64,000 nucleotides of DNA from Chloranthus sessilifolius (GCA_021018995.1 CM037588.1:35089000-35152999), one strand, 5' to 3'; numbered from the stretch's first letter, positions 41,644-53,680 are shown. Translations and numbers: made by a program. The notes: generated by a model from the sequence alone, not told the origin.

Positions 41644-44113
41644 TGTTGGGCTATTTTTTAAGTGCTTGCTACTGACTTTATTGAAGACAGTGATAAGAAT
41701 GGAATGAATGAAAATTTGATGAAAGGTGGATTGAAAATTATGGAGCAGCAAGCCTAGAATATGCACAATCCTGCAAGATACAGGGCCTGTTGTAGCAAGT
41801 TTTGATAAGTAAGAGTTTGTCCCACAGGGAAGTTGATCTTAAGCTCCAAGGGAGCCATCTTTAGTAGGCCCTCCAGATCTGACTACAGATCTGGCAATCC
41901 TAAATGGAAGGGGATTTAGGGTCACTAAACTCTAAATTCTAAGGTATCCTAATGTCTAAACTATAGAAAGGATTAAGAAAGAAGATGGTGTGAGAAAATA
42001 AATATAAAAGGGTGAGAAGTATGCTATTAGGTTCAGATCTGATGGGTTTCATGACTCAAATTCAGATCTGCTGCTATAGAAGTCCTGTCTAGTGGCTACA
42101 TTATCACCACTGAGGAGAAAGAATCCAACTCATCTCTGTGCCATGATCCAATCCCTTTATGGCTATAACCTGTCCACTTAAATGGTTACAAACTATCCAA
42201 TTGGGGAACCACAATCCAGAGATGGGTCAGAACAAGTTTATCATTGTAGGCACTACTTCATCCAGGCTACAAGCACAAGAATCCATAGGGAACCTCAACC
42301 TCTAAAGTGCTATGTGTGGAGCTAGGCCTGCATGGGAGCATGTTAGCCTAGACACATAAAACCAGCAAGAGTTTGAGTGCAGCCTTAGATCCAGCTGTCC
42401 ACTGCTTTAGAGAGACTGCAGTGATCCAGTCGCAAGCCTACAATCTTTATAACAAAACCAGATTTGCCATCTGATGGCGGGTCTATACACCTACAGGGGA
42501 GTTTGTCTCAGCACAATCTCTCACAGGGCTACAAGCACAAGTGCAGAGAAGAACAATCCGTCTTGAGTCTGTGGGTTGGCTTCACTCTAAGGCTATAACC
42601 TGTCCACTTAAATGGTCACAGACTATCCCAGAGGCTATCCTCCTCACAAAGCTCAAGATAGAACAAGAAACATTGCTGCCACCACCATGTTCACAAGGCT
42701 ACAAAAGCTCATTGCACCCATGGGGACTTCAGATCTAGTGGGTTCTATGGTGGGGCTAGGCCTATATGGGAGCATGTTAGCCTAGACACACAGGTCACTT
42801 GGATCTGAGTAAACCATAAAATCAGTCCTCCTTTGCTTGCAATACATCCTAGCAATGGAGGATCTCGAGGTAGCAGCCTTGTATAGAACAACTCACAAAC
42901 AGAAATCCTATAAATGTAAAACACCCTATCATAAAACTCCATTAATCTATTCCAAATAGTCATATAAAGGCATAGCCAGCAAATACTGGACTATGGAGAG
43001 AAGAAAAAGTAAAAAGAAATCTACCTAAACCTTACTAGAAATCTACAGCTACTACAAGAAGAATATAGACAATATTCTATTCTATCAGGTCTCTCTAAAC
43101 CTAAACAAGGCTTAGGTTTATATAGCAGTTAGTTTGGCGGCGCATTAGGGTTAGGAAACCCTAATTTTAACGATGCCACATGGCCTAATACTATTCCTTG
43201 GATGCCTCGGGGCACGTGTATGAAACTTGGAGCGTTAGAGTGCATGCCCTAATTGTTGGAAGTTCCCAGAATGTCCTCTACAGAAATGAGGGAGAGTTAG
43301 AGTTTAGAGCCTCGCCAGGTAGCACGGGTTTCCAAGACTGTCGCGTGGTAGCACGGTCTTTGCAAGATTAGATTAGCTTAAAATTCTAGCCATCGCAGGG
43401 TTGTCTTAGTTGCAGCTGAAGTAGTCGCGCGATAGAGCATTGAATCGTCGTTGGATTGCTCTGGTCTTCGCGGGATTGCACTTTCCTTCTGAATGGCGTG
43501 GGAATCGCGCGAGCAATTTGTTTCTCAATGGATCTTCGCGAGGATCCTTGAGAGGACGTGATGTGCATTGGCCTCTAAACTGTGCGAGAGGTTTTTCTGA
43601 GGTTTTGCATCCCATGGCCACTACGCGACAGCTGCGCACAGAGATACCAGGAGCCCTCTCTCCTTAGCTGATCTGAGTGAACTGCGCGAGGTTTGAGAGC
43701 TGCTTTCTTGAGCTACGCGAGACTACGCGATCATTTATATTTGAGCTTCGCGAGAGCTGCGCGAACTATGCTGCAGGAGCTCTTCTGTCACTAAACTATG
43801 CGAGAATAGTGCGAACAATTGGTATGATGTCATGGGAAACTCGTGAGGATTGTGCGAGGCAGGCTTTCTGAGTCATGTGAACCTTGCGACGCTCATTTCT
43901 TTCTTTGTTGCTGTTGTGCTCTGCCTTCATGCAGTCAGGCTCTCTGTCTTCCGTTCTTCTGGGGCAAAAGTGGGCTCCTTAGCAGGATTAAGGCCTTATT
44001 ACAGCTGGTATTTATTACCTACAGAACAGGCTTAAAATACTTTTATTAAATGATTAAGGGTCCAACAAAGATTAAGTTAAGGGGTGAAAAGTGGTACTTT
44101 TCAGGTCTTCACA
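41644..44113 (-). mobile_element. Athila-minus 5' LTR (right)
   Basis: The 2,470-bp LTR has the same ends as the left copy. It contains the CGCGAG array (43335-43890), a TATA box (43116-43125) and two Athila boxes (42161-42198, 42591-42629). Its motif array is better preserved than in the left LTR. Confidence 0.93.
43335..43890. repeat. CGCGAG motif array in the right Athila-minus LTR
   Basis: About seventeen words occur, including TGTCGCGTGG, AGTCGCGCGATAG, TTCGCGGGA, AATCGCGCGAG, TTCGCGAGGATC, TACGCGACAGCTGCGC, ACTGCGCGAGG, TACGCGAGACTACGCGATC and TTCGCGAGAGCTGCGCGAA. The array lies 220-780 nt from the LTR start. Confidence 0.85.
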
Positions 44114-44118
44114 GAATC
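44114..44118. repeat. Target-site duplication GAATC, right copy
   Basis: Matches 26356-26360. Confidence 0.93.
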
Positions 44119-46076
44119 CCACATTCCAAACCCCACATCTAGGTCTCCAAAACCTCAATACCCCATTCCCCCATGACCATGCCCAACCACCAATCATTCA
44201 TACCGTCCAAGATCCCCTACCTCAATTCCAGGCCCAGGCCCAAGCTCAACAGACCCATACCGAGGCTCAAGCCCCCCAGACCCATCAAGCTCAAACACTT
44301 CAGACTCAAGCCCAGGCCCAAAATCCTCAAGGCCCATGGACCCAAGCCCAAACCCATCAAACCCAGGCCCATATCTAAAATCCGCAAGGCCCATGGGCCC
44401 AAGCCCAAATCTATCAAACCCAGGCCTAAAATTCTCAAGGCCCATGGGCCCAAGCCCAAACCCATCAAAACCCAAGCCCAAAACCCTCAAGGCCCATGGC
44501 CCCAGGCCCAAACCCCCCAGACAGAAGCCTAGGCCCACGCCCATCAGATCCAGCCCCAGTTCCAAACCTCCCAGGGCCCTTGGACCGAAACCTATCAAAC
44601 CCAAGCCCAAGGCCCATCATCCCACACCCAATACCCACAGGGTCCTTTAGCCCAAACCCAGCCGGGCCCATTGGCCCAAAATCATACCAACCTCCACACC
44701 CAGGCCTAAGGCCCATCAACCCAAGCTTTCCAAAATCATCAAGCTCAAACCCAAGGCCCATCCACCCACATTCATCAAGGCCTATTCACAAACCCCGTAC
44801 CCCTTCACCAATACCCTTCATTCACCTACACCCCTTATGCGCCCATCCCGCCTCCAACGGAAAATCCGGTCCACCCAATGCCTCAAAACAACGCCTACAG
44901 TGTCCCGCCACATCAACCACACCCCCATCACCCCCAGAATATACACCCAGCTCAGCACATCATTCATCCACAAAACACTCATCCATTCACTCCCTCCCAT
45001 CCCCTATAAGCCTTTTGGCCCCACCAGGTCATCCAACCCATCACCGCCCAGGTCCAAATAGCAGATCTCGCCCCTCACTAGTACAATGACCAACAGTACG
45101 AGGAGGACGAGATCCGCAACAATGGAGGAGTTGTCAGCTTCGGCCCCCCAGGCACGTCATTGTCACACCCAAGGTCGAGCCAAGCCAGGGGGAGGCAGTC
45201 CCAACTACGAAAGACTCAGAGTAGCTGAAAGAGCAGATAGACAGGATACAAAAGCAGCCGGCGAAGATGGGAGGGCTAGAACTGCATTCGACAGACTTGT
45301 GTCTATTCTCGGATGTCCCCCTACCACTAAAATTTAAGATGCCATTATTCGATAAATATAATGGCACTGGCAACCCCATCACCCACTTAAAATCTTACTG
45401 TGGGGATATGTGTCAGTACGACGGAGATGAACGACTCCTCATCAAAGTGTTCAAAAAGAGTCTAACAGGCCCGATACTAAGGTGGTTCACATCCCTAGAA
45501 CCATCCATGACCAAAACTTGGAAAGATCTGACACACTTATTCCAAGAATAGTATGTCTATAACATGGACATAGAGCCCAGGAAGTTGGATCTAGCCAGTT
45601 TGAAGCAAAGGCATGATGAAACTTTCAGTGCCTACTTAGGAAGCTGGAGGGCATTGGCCGCCCAGGTGACCCGTCGGATTCTGGATGATGCGCAGATCGA
45701 ATTAATAACCAAGGGAGCACTCCTAGTCATCGCATAATTCTTGGTATATCGGCAATAGTCCAGTTTTGTTGATTTGGTTCGAAATGCCAACCGTTGCGAA
45801 GACGTCGTTAGAGAGGGTAGGTTGGGAAAGAGCATGGCCAACGGGGCCGCTGGGGTTCGAAAAGTCGTCGAACCAAGGGTTGAAAGAAGGCCAGGGGCAG
45901 AGGTGCAGAACATCATTTATCCCCAGGCCAATACCACCCCAATACAACTCCAGGCCGCACACCCACCGCTAGCCTGTTTCGAACAAGCATCGAGGCCGAA
46001 CAATGGACCAAGGGCCCCGTTCACCCAGGAACAGATGAAAGCACGATTCGAATGGGTCTTCACGCGATTAGGATAA
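44119..46076 (+). pseudogene. gag: Tat-plus gag, second part with capsid domain (broken)
   Basis: It continues the frame interrupted at 26360. First comes a Pro/Gln-rich tract with tandem repeats, then QIADLAPH*YNDQQYEEDE, then the gag domain: GLELHSTDLCLFSDVPLPL, KFKMPLFDKYNGTGNP, HLKSYCGDMCQYDGDE, GPILRWFTSLEPSMTK, FSAYLGSWRALAAQV (about 45267-45740). After a stop near 45736 and a frame change it runs to CEDVVREGRLGKS and FTQEQMKARFEWVFTRLG, ending 46076. At least three stops and several frame changes are present. The domain is of the Tat/Ogre type, quite unlike the Athila gag nearby. Confidence 0.85.
44330..44525 (+). repeat. ~51-57 bp tandem repeats in the gag Pro/Gln tract
   Basis: Four units each begin AAGGCCCATGG.CCCA.GCC and code for NPQGPW.QAQ.HQTQ-like peptides. 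They start near 44328, 44385, 44436 and 44488. Length changes of 3n and non-3n between units shift the frame. Confidence 0.8.
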
Positions 46077-46100
46077 TCGTTAAGTTTTTTATTACTAGCG

Positions 46101-48824
46101 TTGTTACAAAAGGGTTTGGTCAATTTACTCCAGCCTCGCCCACCACCCAATCTGATAACGAGAAACTATGACCCGAATCTACATTACAACTTTCACCAGG
46201 GACCAGGTCACCCTACGGATCGGTGCTTCCCGCTAAAGCACGCAATCCAAGATTTAATAGAGGTAGGAAAAATTGTTCCCCAGCTGCTTCCTCAAGGGCA
46301 GAACCAGAATATCCATCAGGCCCTGCTGCCACAACATCTAGGAGGCCCCTGGCCTAACATCCACTGCGTAGAGGAGGAAGAGGAAGAGTTTGATCCCTCA
46401 GATTACATTGGTAATCAAGAAGAGTTTTCATTTACCAGGCTGAATGAGGGTGAGCCAATTGTAGGGGTAATCGAGCCGCTATATTTAGCCGATTACTTCC
46501 CCACCCCGGCATACCAAGAAGAGCCCTTAGATTTAGGGCAGTATTTTCCCACTTCTTCCTGCTTATCAAATCCAAACAGGCCCCACCCCGCCGCAATCAT
46601 ACGCATATCCGCCCCACTCCCAATTTATCCCACAATATGCTCCACCTCCCAATCACCCCTTCCCGCAGACTATCCCACCGTCAGCCACCCCATATACCTC
46701 TCCGTCACATCACCCCGGGCCATACATAACTCCACCATCCCCATACTACCCTACCTCATACACACCCCCAAATCCCACCGCCCAAAGATACTACCCCACC
46801 ACCCCAAATCATCTGCAATACATGACTCCACCATCCCCAAATCACCCCCATGCACTACTCCCCGGTCTACCCCGTTTTATCCACGAGCCCATCATCACCT
46901 CACCATGCCACCCCATTTACAAACCCTTCATATCAAGTACCCCCACCTCCATGCCACTACCCGTCATACCCTTATCACCCCGCTCCACCTGCACCTCCGA
47001 CATTTCCCAGTCACCCTATCCCCATCACACCCCCACCATCCCTGCGTTATTTTGCCCCTAATCCAACTCCACCCCCATCCAAGCAAACAACCCCTCGCCC
47101 ACTCTCCTTATCACTCTCTCCCAATCACCACTGATCTTACCATGCCCCCATAACTTTGACAAACCCCTTGCACCCTCAAATCCAACTCAACTAATACCAC
47201 TCAACACCCTATTGAGTCAACTGGTTGGGTCCGAGAATTCGACATACCCAGCCCAATCCACCCCAGAAACACCAAGCACTCCCTTCCTCATCCTGAAACC
47301 CGCCTATGACCCACATCAAGTACCATTAAGTTCCGAGCAGACTGACATGAATGATGGTCACAACAAAGAAGCGGCAGTCGAATTTATCACTCGGTCGGGC
47401 TGGATTTCTACACAACCGAAAGCATCAGGGGTCATAAGAGGAGAACAGAAGAAGAAAGAGCAGGCTGCAGGGAACCCCTTTGAAAAAATGACCAGAGAAC
47501 ATGTGTTGGAGACACAGCTCAAGAGGACACCTGGGCATATCACTATCTGGGATTTGTTGATCACGTCCCCGCTCCACTTTCAAGCCTTAATGGGAGCGCT
47601 CAAAGACGCACATGTTTTCGCCCACGTGACCCCAGATGAGGTAGGAGAGATAATTGGGCAAGTATTGGCCCCAAATGCCATCTCATTCACTAATGCGGAT
47701 CTGCCGCTCGAAGGGAACACCCACTCCAAGCCCCTGAATATAACAGTGGAAGTAGGAAACCTAGTAGTGCCGTTGGTCTTAATAGACAATGGGTCGGCAT
47801 TGAATGTATGCCCTCTAAGGACGGAAATCAAAATCGGTGCGAACCCCTACACCTTCCGGCCATCAATAACCAGCGCTAGGGGATTCGATAACACTCAGAG
47901 AGAAATCATAGGAGAAGTAGACCTCGACCTGATCATCGGGCCGCAAACCTTCACTGTCCCCTTCCAGGTGATGGACATCAAGTCTACATTTAATCTACTA
48001 TTGGGTCGACCGTGGCTGCATGAGATCAGGGCAATACCATCAACTCTACACCAAAAACTTTGATTCATCTCAGGTGAAAGAATCATCACCATCGTAGGTG
48101 AGAGCAGAGAAGACAGGGAGCGGAGCATTCTGCACATTGAAAATCTGAAAGTGCTTGACATGACGCACACAGCAGATGACACCGATTTCCATCAATTTGA
48201 GTATGACTTTTCAGCCGTCACCCTTGAGTCACCTGAGAAAACCCCTGCTAAAATTGGGGTAGGAATGGACGCGGCAGTGCTCATGCTCCACAAATGGGGC
48301 CACCAAAAGGGGAAAGGTTTGGGCCTGCGCCTTCAAGGAAGAAGAGACCCCATCAGGGCTAAGGGGCAGCAAACCAGATTTGGCCTAGGCTACAAGCCCG
48401 ATGAAGAAGAGGTCGGGGAGGCCAAAGAAAAGATGAGAGCCGCAACAGTCGCCTGGGCTAGAAGAATCAACTTGGAAGAAGAAACTCTCGCCCGACCCCA
48501 CATCCGTCAAACCTTTGTAAGCGCCGGGGTAGTAAAGATTGATCTGAATGGGGAGACAAGGATAACCCCACACAAGCTTGCTTCCGCCCACCCCACTAAC
48601 CCGTACATCTTCCCCCCAGACCTTGAGGTGGACTTGACAGCCCTCTCCTTGTTTGAGCAAGAAATCCCCGGGCCCACCCATCACTCTAGTACTAGCCACT
48701 CTGGGCCCACCCTAACCTTCAAAGACAGGGTCCCAGAAGATCCCTCCATAAACATGCTGAGGGGGGGCTGCAAGAGCCTACTGATGCTATTTCCAATCGA
48801 AAGGGTAAAGGCCAAGCCTCACAA
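46101..48824 (+). pseudogene. pro: Tat-plus nucleocapsid spacer, protease and G-patch region
   Basis: The Cys/His-like block NFHQGPGHPTDRCFPLKHAI comes first, then acidic and Pro-rich spacer with GVIEPLYLADYFP. A frame change leads to the protease ORF (47212-48063): EFITRSGWIS, ITIWDLLITSPLHFQALM, then the active site VLIDNGSALNVCPL (Asp-Asn-Gly-Ser, as in relatives), flap FTVPFQVMD and LLLGRPWLHEIRAIPS. TGA at 48061 interrupts HQKL*FI. Next comes a G-patch-like segment HKWGHQKGKGLGLRLQGRR, which Tat/Ogre polyproteins carry after protease, and then a linker to SINMLRGG. Coding stops at the AAGTAA at 48823-48828, which overlaps a strong splice donor. Confidence 0.87.
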
Positions 48825-49070
48825 GTAAGTAACTGGGCATCGTTGCCCCAACTCCTGGGAGCCGCCAAATGCTGTGAATACGGCACCGGCACTCCAAAAA
48901 AAAACAACCTGTAAGAAGTGAGGTTAGCCTTTGGAACACTCTACCCTGTATATATAGAGATCCACCTCGCCAGGGGCTAACTTTCAAAAAATTACAAAAA
49001 ACCATAAAAATAGAAAAAATACCAAAACAAAAAATATTATCCTTTAAAATTCCTAATAAAATTAAAAAAG
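48825..49070 (+). other. Candidate intron between protease and RT
   Basis: The donor GTAAGTAACT follows CACAA. The acceptor AATTAAAAAAG precedes 49071, with a branch-like CTAAT 25 nt upstream. The interval is about 246 bp, AT-rich at its 3' end and stop-filled. Ogre elements are known to have an intron at this place. As read, the two exons are one base out of phase, so either a later indel occurred or the acceptor is another AG. Confidence 0.5.
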
Positions 49071-50386
49071 ATGTCGTGATACCCGTCTCATGCGAAGCCG
49101 ACCCCTTCCCTGAAGAAATACGAGAAGAGGTTGGAGTCGCATGTCTGGACGAGGAAGGTCAAATCGATGAGCTCCCCCATGAGCTCCTCAAGCAATTTGC
49201 CGATTTTGAGCATGGCCCTACCTCGATCGTCGAAGAGACAGAGGACATCAATTTGGGCACCGAAGAGGTCCCTAGAATCACCAAAATCGAAACGTCGATG
49301 TCCCCGACAGAGAGAAAAAGTATGATAGACTTCCTCCGGTCATACCAAGACGTCTTTGCATGGTCGTATGAAGACATGCCTGGTCTGGATACCGATCTGG
49401 TTGAGCATGAGTTGCCACTCTACCCTAACTGCAAGCCGATTAAACAGAAGCTGAGACGTCTCCGACCTGAATGGATGTTGAAAGTCAAGGACGAGGTCAT
49501 CAAGCAGTACGGCGCGAGTTTCCTCATGGTATCCAAGTACCCGCAGTGGCTGGCCAATATCGTCCCCGTACTAAAGAATGATGGAAAAGTTTGAATGTGC
49601 ATTGATTTCTGAAATCTCAACAAGGAGAGCCCTAAGGATGACTTCCCCTTACCCCACATCGATATCTTGGTCGATAACACTACTAAGCACGGGATGCTTT
49701 CTTTCATGGACGGGTTCTCGGGCTACAATCAGATTAAGATGGCAGAGGCCGACCGAGAGAAGACCGCGTTCATCACTCCCTGGGGAACCTTCTGCTATAG
49801 GGTGATGCCATTCGGGCTCAAGAACACTGGGGCAACCTACCAGAGAGCAATGACGGCCCTATTCCATGACATGATGCACCGAGAGATCGAAGTGTATGTC
49901 AATGACATGATTGCCAAATCGCCGGAAAGGGATGACCATTTGATAAACCTTCAGAAGTTGTTCAAGAGGTTAAGAAAGTATAGGTTGCGATTGAATCCCC
50001 AGAAGTGCGCATTCGGTGCTATGTCAGGAAAGCTATTAGGTTTTATCGTCAGTAGGAGAGGCATCGAGGTCGATCCGACCAAGATCAAGGCCATCACTAA
50101 AATGCCACCATCGTCTATAGAGAAAGAGGTCAGAGGCTTTTTAGGCAGAATCCAGTACATTAGTCAGTTCATCGCACAGTTAACTCTGATATGCACACTG
50201 ATCTTCAAACTACTAAGAAAGGATTCACCAGTTGAGTGGAATGATGATTGCCAAGCTGCATTTGATAAGATCAAGGGTTACCTCCTAAATCCTCCAGTTT
50301 TGGTACCACCTGTACATGGTAGACCCCTGATAATGTACCTATCCACGACGGAGTTTTCCATGGGTTGTGTTAGGGCAGCACGATGA
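49071..50386 (+). pseudogene. pol: Tat-plus reverse transcriptase (catalytic Asp lost, nonsense codons)
   Basis: RT entry: INLGTEEVPRITKIE, FAWSYEDMPGLDTDLVE, then SKYPQWLANIVPVLKNDGK, a TGA, MCIDF, a second TGA, NLN, DDFPLPHIDILVDNT, LSFMDGFSGYNQIKMAE, YRVMPFGLKNTGATYQRAM. The catalytic box reads VYVNDMI where active enzymes have Tyr-Val-Asp-Asp, so the first Asp has become Asn. Thumb: LLGFIVSRRGIEVDPTKI and VRGFLGRIQYISQF. The frame breaks near 50370 before GQHDE. The TGAs and the Asp-to-Asn change are C-to-T/G-to-A events. Confidence 0.93.
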
Positions 50387-51479
50387 GACAGGAAGAAGAG
50401 AGCAGGCCATCTACTACCTGAGGAAGAAGTTCACTGATTATGAGACGCGCTACTCTCATATGGAGAAAGCATGCCTAGCGCTCGTGCGGGCTACCCAAAG
50501 ACTTCGACACTACCTGTTATCCCAAGCCGTCCTACTTCTAGCGCAGATGGATCCCTTGAAGTACCTATTTGAGAAACCTGCTCTCACTGGCCGAACTGCA
50601 CGATGGCAGCTTTTATTATCCGAATTCGACATCACGTACATCACTCAGAAATCGATCAAGGGACAGGCGCTCACCGATCATCTTGCGGAGAACCCTTTAC
50701 CTGACTACGAGCCATTAAGAACCGAATTCTCAGATGAGGATATCCTGTTCATGACGGAAGATGATACAGAAGAAGCGGAAGAATCATGGGTAATGGACTT
50801 TGACGGGGCATCGCATATCGAAGGCCAAGGAGTTGGTGCCATCCTGATTTCACCAAAAGGATCCCATGCACCGATCTCTATTAAGCTCAACTTCCCCTGC
50901 ACTAACAACATGGCTAAGTATGAAGCTTGCACCGCTGGTCTACAGGCAGCTCTCGATCTGAATGTAACTCACCTTCGAGTTTTTGGCGATTCACAGCTAA
51001 TCATATGTCAGACGAATGGTGACTGGAAGATGAAAGATGAGAAACTGATCCCCTATCATGAACAGCTCGAGGATCTAATAGCTTGCTTCCAAGATGTGAC
51101 TTTCTCATACGTCCCCCGGATAAGGAATCTCTTTGTCGACGCATTAACAACTTTGGCGTCAATGATTGAAATCCCCTATGGTGTTGAGATGAAGCCGATC
51201 ATGATCGAGCAGAGGAATGAGTCAGCCTTCTGCCTCCAGATTGAGGAACCTACAAAGCCTGATGATGAGTCACCTTGGTTCTCAGATATCAAGAATTTCC
51301 TCGAGACCCTAACTTTCCCAAAGGGTACATCAGAGACAGACCGAAGAACCATTCAATGTTTAGCGGCAGGTTATGTCATTTGCGGGGAATGCCTCTACAA
51401 GCGATCATATAATAAAATCTTACTTAGGTGCCTCACTGAAAGTGAAGCGGTCAATATTATGATAGAAATCCATGAGTGA
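50367..51479 (+). pseudogene. pol: Tat-plus RNase H and second (archaeal-type) RNase H
   Basis: Gypsy RNase H: AIYYLRKKFTDYETRYSHME, LVRATQRLRHYLL, FDITYITQKSIKGQALTDHL. A second RNase H of the type reported for the Tat clade follows: WVMDFDGASHIEGQGVGAIL (Asp), NMAKYEACTAGLQAAL (Glu), RVFGDSQLIICQ (Asp), IRNLFVDALTTLAS (Asp). All four acidic residues are present. The frame is then open to a TGA at 51477, just before integrase (IHE*VCGAH). The segment begins in frame with GQHDETGRREQ and needs a +1 shift to join RT. Confidence 0.9.
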
Positions 51480-52526
51480 GTATGCGGAGCCCACGTCAGT
51501 GGTCACATGCTCGCTAAGAAAATTCGACGGCAGGGATACTTTTGGACCACCATGGAATCAGATTGCTGCAAACATGTTAAAAAATGCTACAAGTGTCAGG
51601 AACACTCCAGTCTGATAAATGCTCCAGCCATTGATCTTCACTACATGACCACTCCTTGGCCATTTGCTACCTGGGGCCTTGACGTTGTCGGAATGATTAA
51701 TCCGAAAGCATCGAATGGACATCGGTTCATCCTCGTCGCCATTGAGTACTTCACCAAGTGGGTAGAAGCGGTGTCATATGCCAACATCACGGCCATTCAC
51801 GTTGAGAAGTTTCTAAAGAACCATATTGTGTGTCGATTCGGAGTACCCAAGGATATCATAACAGACAACGGCACGAACATTGCAAATAAGCGCATCCGAG
51901 ACTTCTACGAGCAATACAAGATCAAGCATCATCGATCATCCCCGTATAGGCCTCAGACGAATGGAGCCGTAGAGGCGGCCAATAAAACTCTAATCCGCAT
52001 TCTCGAGAAGATGGTAGTTACTTACAGAGATTGGAGTGAGCAGTTACCTTTAGCACTTTGGGCCTACCAAACGTCGTTCCGTACCGCTACAAGGGCAACA
52101 CCATTCTCCCTTGTGTATGAAACCGAGGTCGTCCTCCCAGTGGAGGTTGAGGTACCCTCACTCCGAATCCTCATGGAATCAGGCTTACCCGAAGCAGAGA
52201 AAGAGAGATCATGCTTTGATCAGTTGAACTTATTGAACGAAAAGAGACTCCTAGCCTTGTGCCACACTCAAGTTTACTAGGGGAGGATCGCACGCGCTTA
52301 TAATAAACATGTTCGCAATCGATATCTAAAGGTGGGAAACACTGTGCTGAAGAGGATCTTCCCATCCCTCCATGTTGATCCGAGAGGAAAGTTTAAGCCA
52401 AACTGGGAAGGACCATACGTCATTCGAGAAGTGCTGCCGGGATACGCCATCCACCTCGCCACCATGGACGGAGATCATCTTCCTGAGCCCATCAACGCTG
52501 GATACGTCCGACGGTTCTACTCTTAG
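51462..52526 (+). pseudogene. int: Tat-plus integrase
   Basis: Zinc finger: the His pair in IHE...HVSGH and the Cys pair in CYKCQEH. Core DDE: TWGLDVVGMI, IITDNGTNI and NGAVEAANKTL, all intact, with PYRPQTNGAVE. It then runs on to LPLALWAYQTSFRTATRATP and VVLPVEVEVPSL. TAG at 52278 separates the last part, GRIARAYNKHVRNRYLKVG and WEGPYVIREVLPGYAIHL, ending YVRRFYS at 52526. Apart from the two nonsense codons (51477, 52278), the frame is uninterrupted. It is the last sense gene of Tat-plus. Confidence 0.93.
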
Positions 52527-53177
52527 TCTATCATGATAAGGTAAGTATTGATGAAACAGATACGTGACTGCTTAATAATCACCCTAAAAAGGCCATCATT
52601 TCAAGCACAGTAGCTAAAAAGAATCCCTAAAAATGATGATATCCTTTGCTACCCCATTTGAGCATGGACCTTTCTTTCAATAAACCCATTCCCCCAAAAT
52701 ATATATACATGTCCGTATACAAAAAGAGAGAGAAAAGATGCATGTGTATAGAGTTACTATCAAAATCCAAAAAAAATCGAAAAAGTAAAACCTCAAAAAG
52801 AGATTGCCTGAAATGAAGCAAAAAAGAAAAAAAGAAGAATCATGAGGCATGTATATTAAAACCCCCAAGGAAGAAAGTTTGTTGAGAAAGCCTAAGCCTT
52901 ATCAAGGAAACACTTTTTTTAGCCCAGCATACCTTCAAATCCCAACCTAACCCATGGCCAAGCTACACCCCGAAAGAAGCCCTCTTTGTAGGTTCGCAAG
53001 CAGTCATAATATCTGTTAAGTCAATGTGAGCCGACTCGTAAGACGACACCAGAACCCCATCCAGCCGGTTATGACAGAATCTTTGTCCATGTCGTGGCTT
53101 TCTGGTTCTAAAAAAAAAGAAAAGAAAGAAGAAGAAAAAAAGAAAAGAAAGAAAATTAATTTGAGTTCAAAGCAAGA

Positions 53178-53370
53178 TGGACGTGGTGAAAACCCGCAAG
53201 GGCACCGCGGGTAAAAACAGCGAACTCACGCGAACCAGGTGAAAACCTGAAAAGGAACTTGGGGTAAAAGAGCTAACCCATGGACGTAGTGAAAACCCGA
53301 AAGGGCGCTGCGGGAAAAAATAGGGATGACAGGCATGGCGAAAACCCATCTTGGGCGCTATGAGCAAAAA
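53178..53370. repeat. ~50 bp tandem repeats with GGTGAAAACCCG
   Basis: Four copies, at about 53178, 53234, 53284 and 53334. Core: GTGAAAACCCG.AAGGGCGC.GCGGG then AAAAA. The GAAAACCCG word is familiar from plant Tat/Ogre-type non-coding regions. The CCCG.AAGGGCGC part could form a small stem. Confidence 0.8.
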
Positions 53371-53680
53371 AATGTCAAAAAAAAGAGAGATTAGGAGAGG
53401 ATCTGTTCTGGTTCACCTTTTTAGTCTGGACTCCTTGAGCCCCTTCCCTTTTTGTGATTGGGCCGCTCATGTTAAAATCAGATCGGATCCTAATCAGGCA
53501 TGTTGTCTCCACCACGTCGTCCGACGCATGACCAAAGGTAAGGCCAGAAGACCAATCAATCTCGGGGAAGCTGACCTATCCACGTTCGAAAAGAAGCACC
53601 GAAAACTCCTAAATGGGGTTCGACCATGCTCAAAAAGAGGACCCATCGGTTTACCTTGGAAATACCGACATCACAAAAAG

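Larger units (their letters stand above)
26361..44113 (-). mobile_element. Athila-minus: complete Athila-type LTR retrotransposon inserted in Tat-plus gag
   Basis: Two LTRs (26361-28839 and 41644-44113) with TGTTGGGC...ACA ends on the plus strand are flanked by GAATC. The element is read on the minus strand: 5' LTR at right, PBS 41620-41637, gag, protease, RT, RNase H, integrase, env-like ORF3, a small ORF, PPT 28840-28852, 3' LTR at left. Length is 17,753 bp, large for the family because of the long env-like gene and non-coding 3' region. Over the first 165 plus-strand bases the LTRs differ at about 6 positions. Confidence 0.95.

Noticed and set aside
44194-44761. Gly/Leu-rich minus-strand frames
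   Set aside because: Mirror images of the Pro/Gln-rich gag repeat tract.
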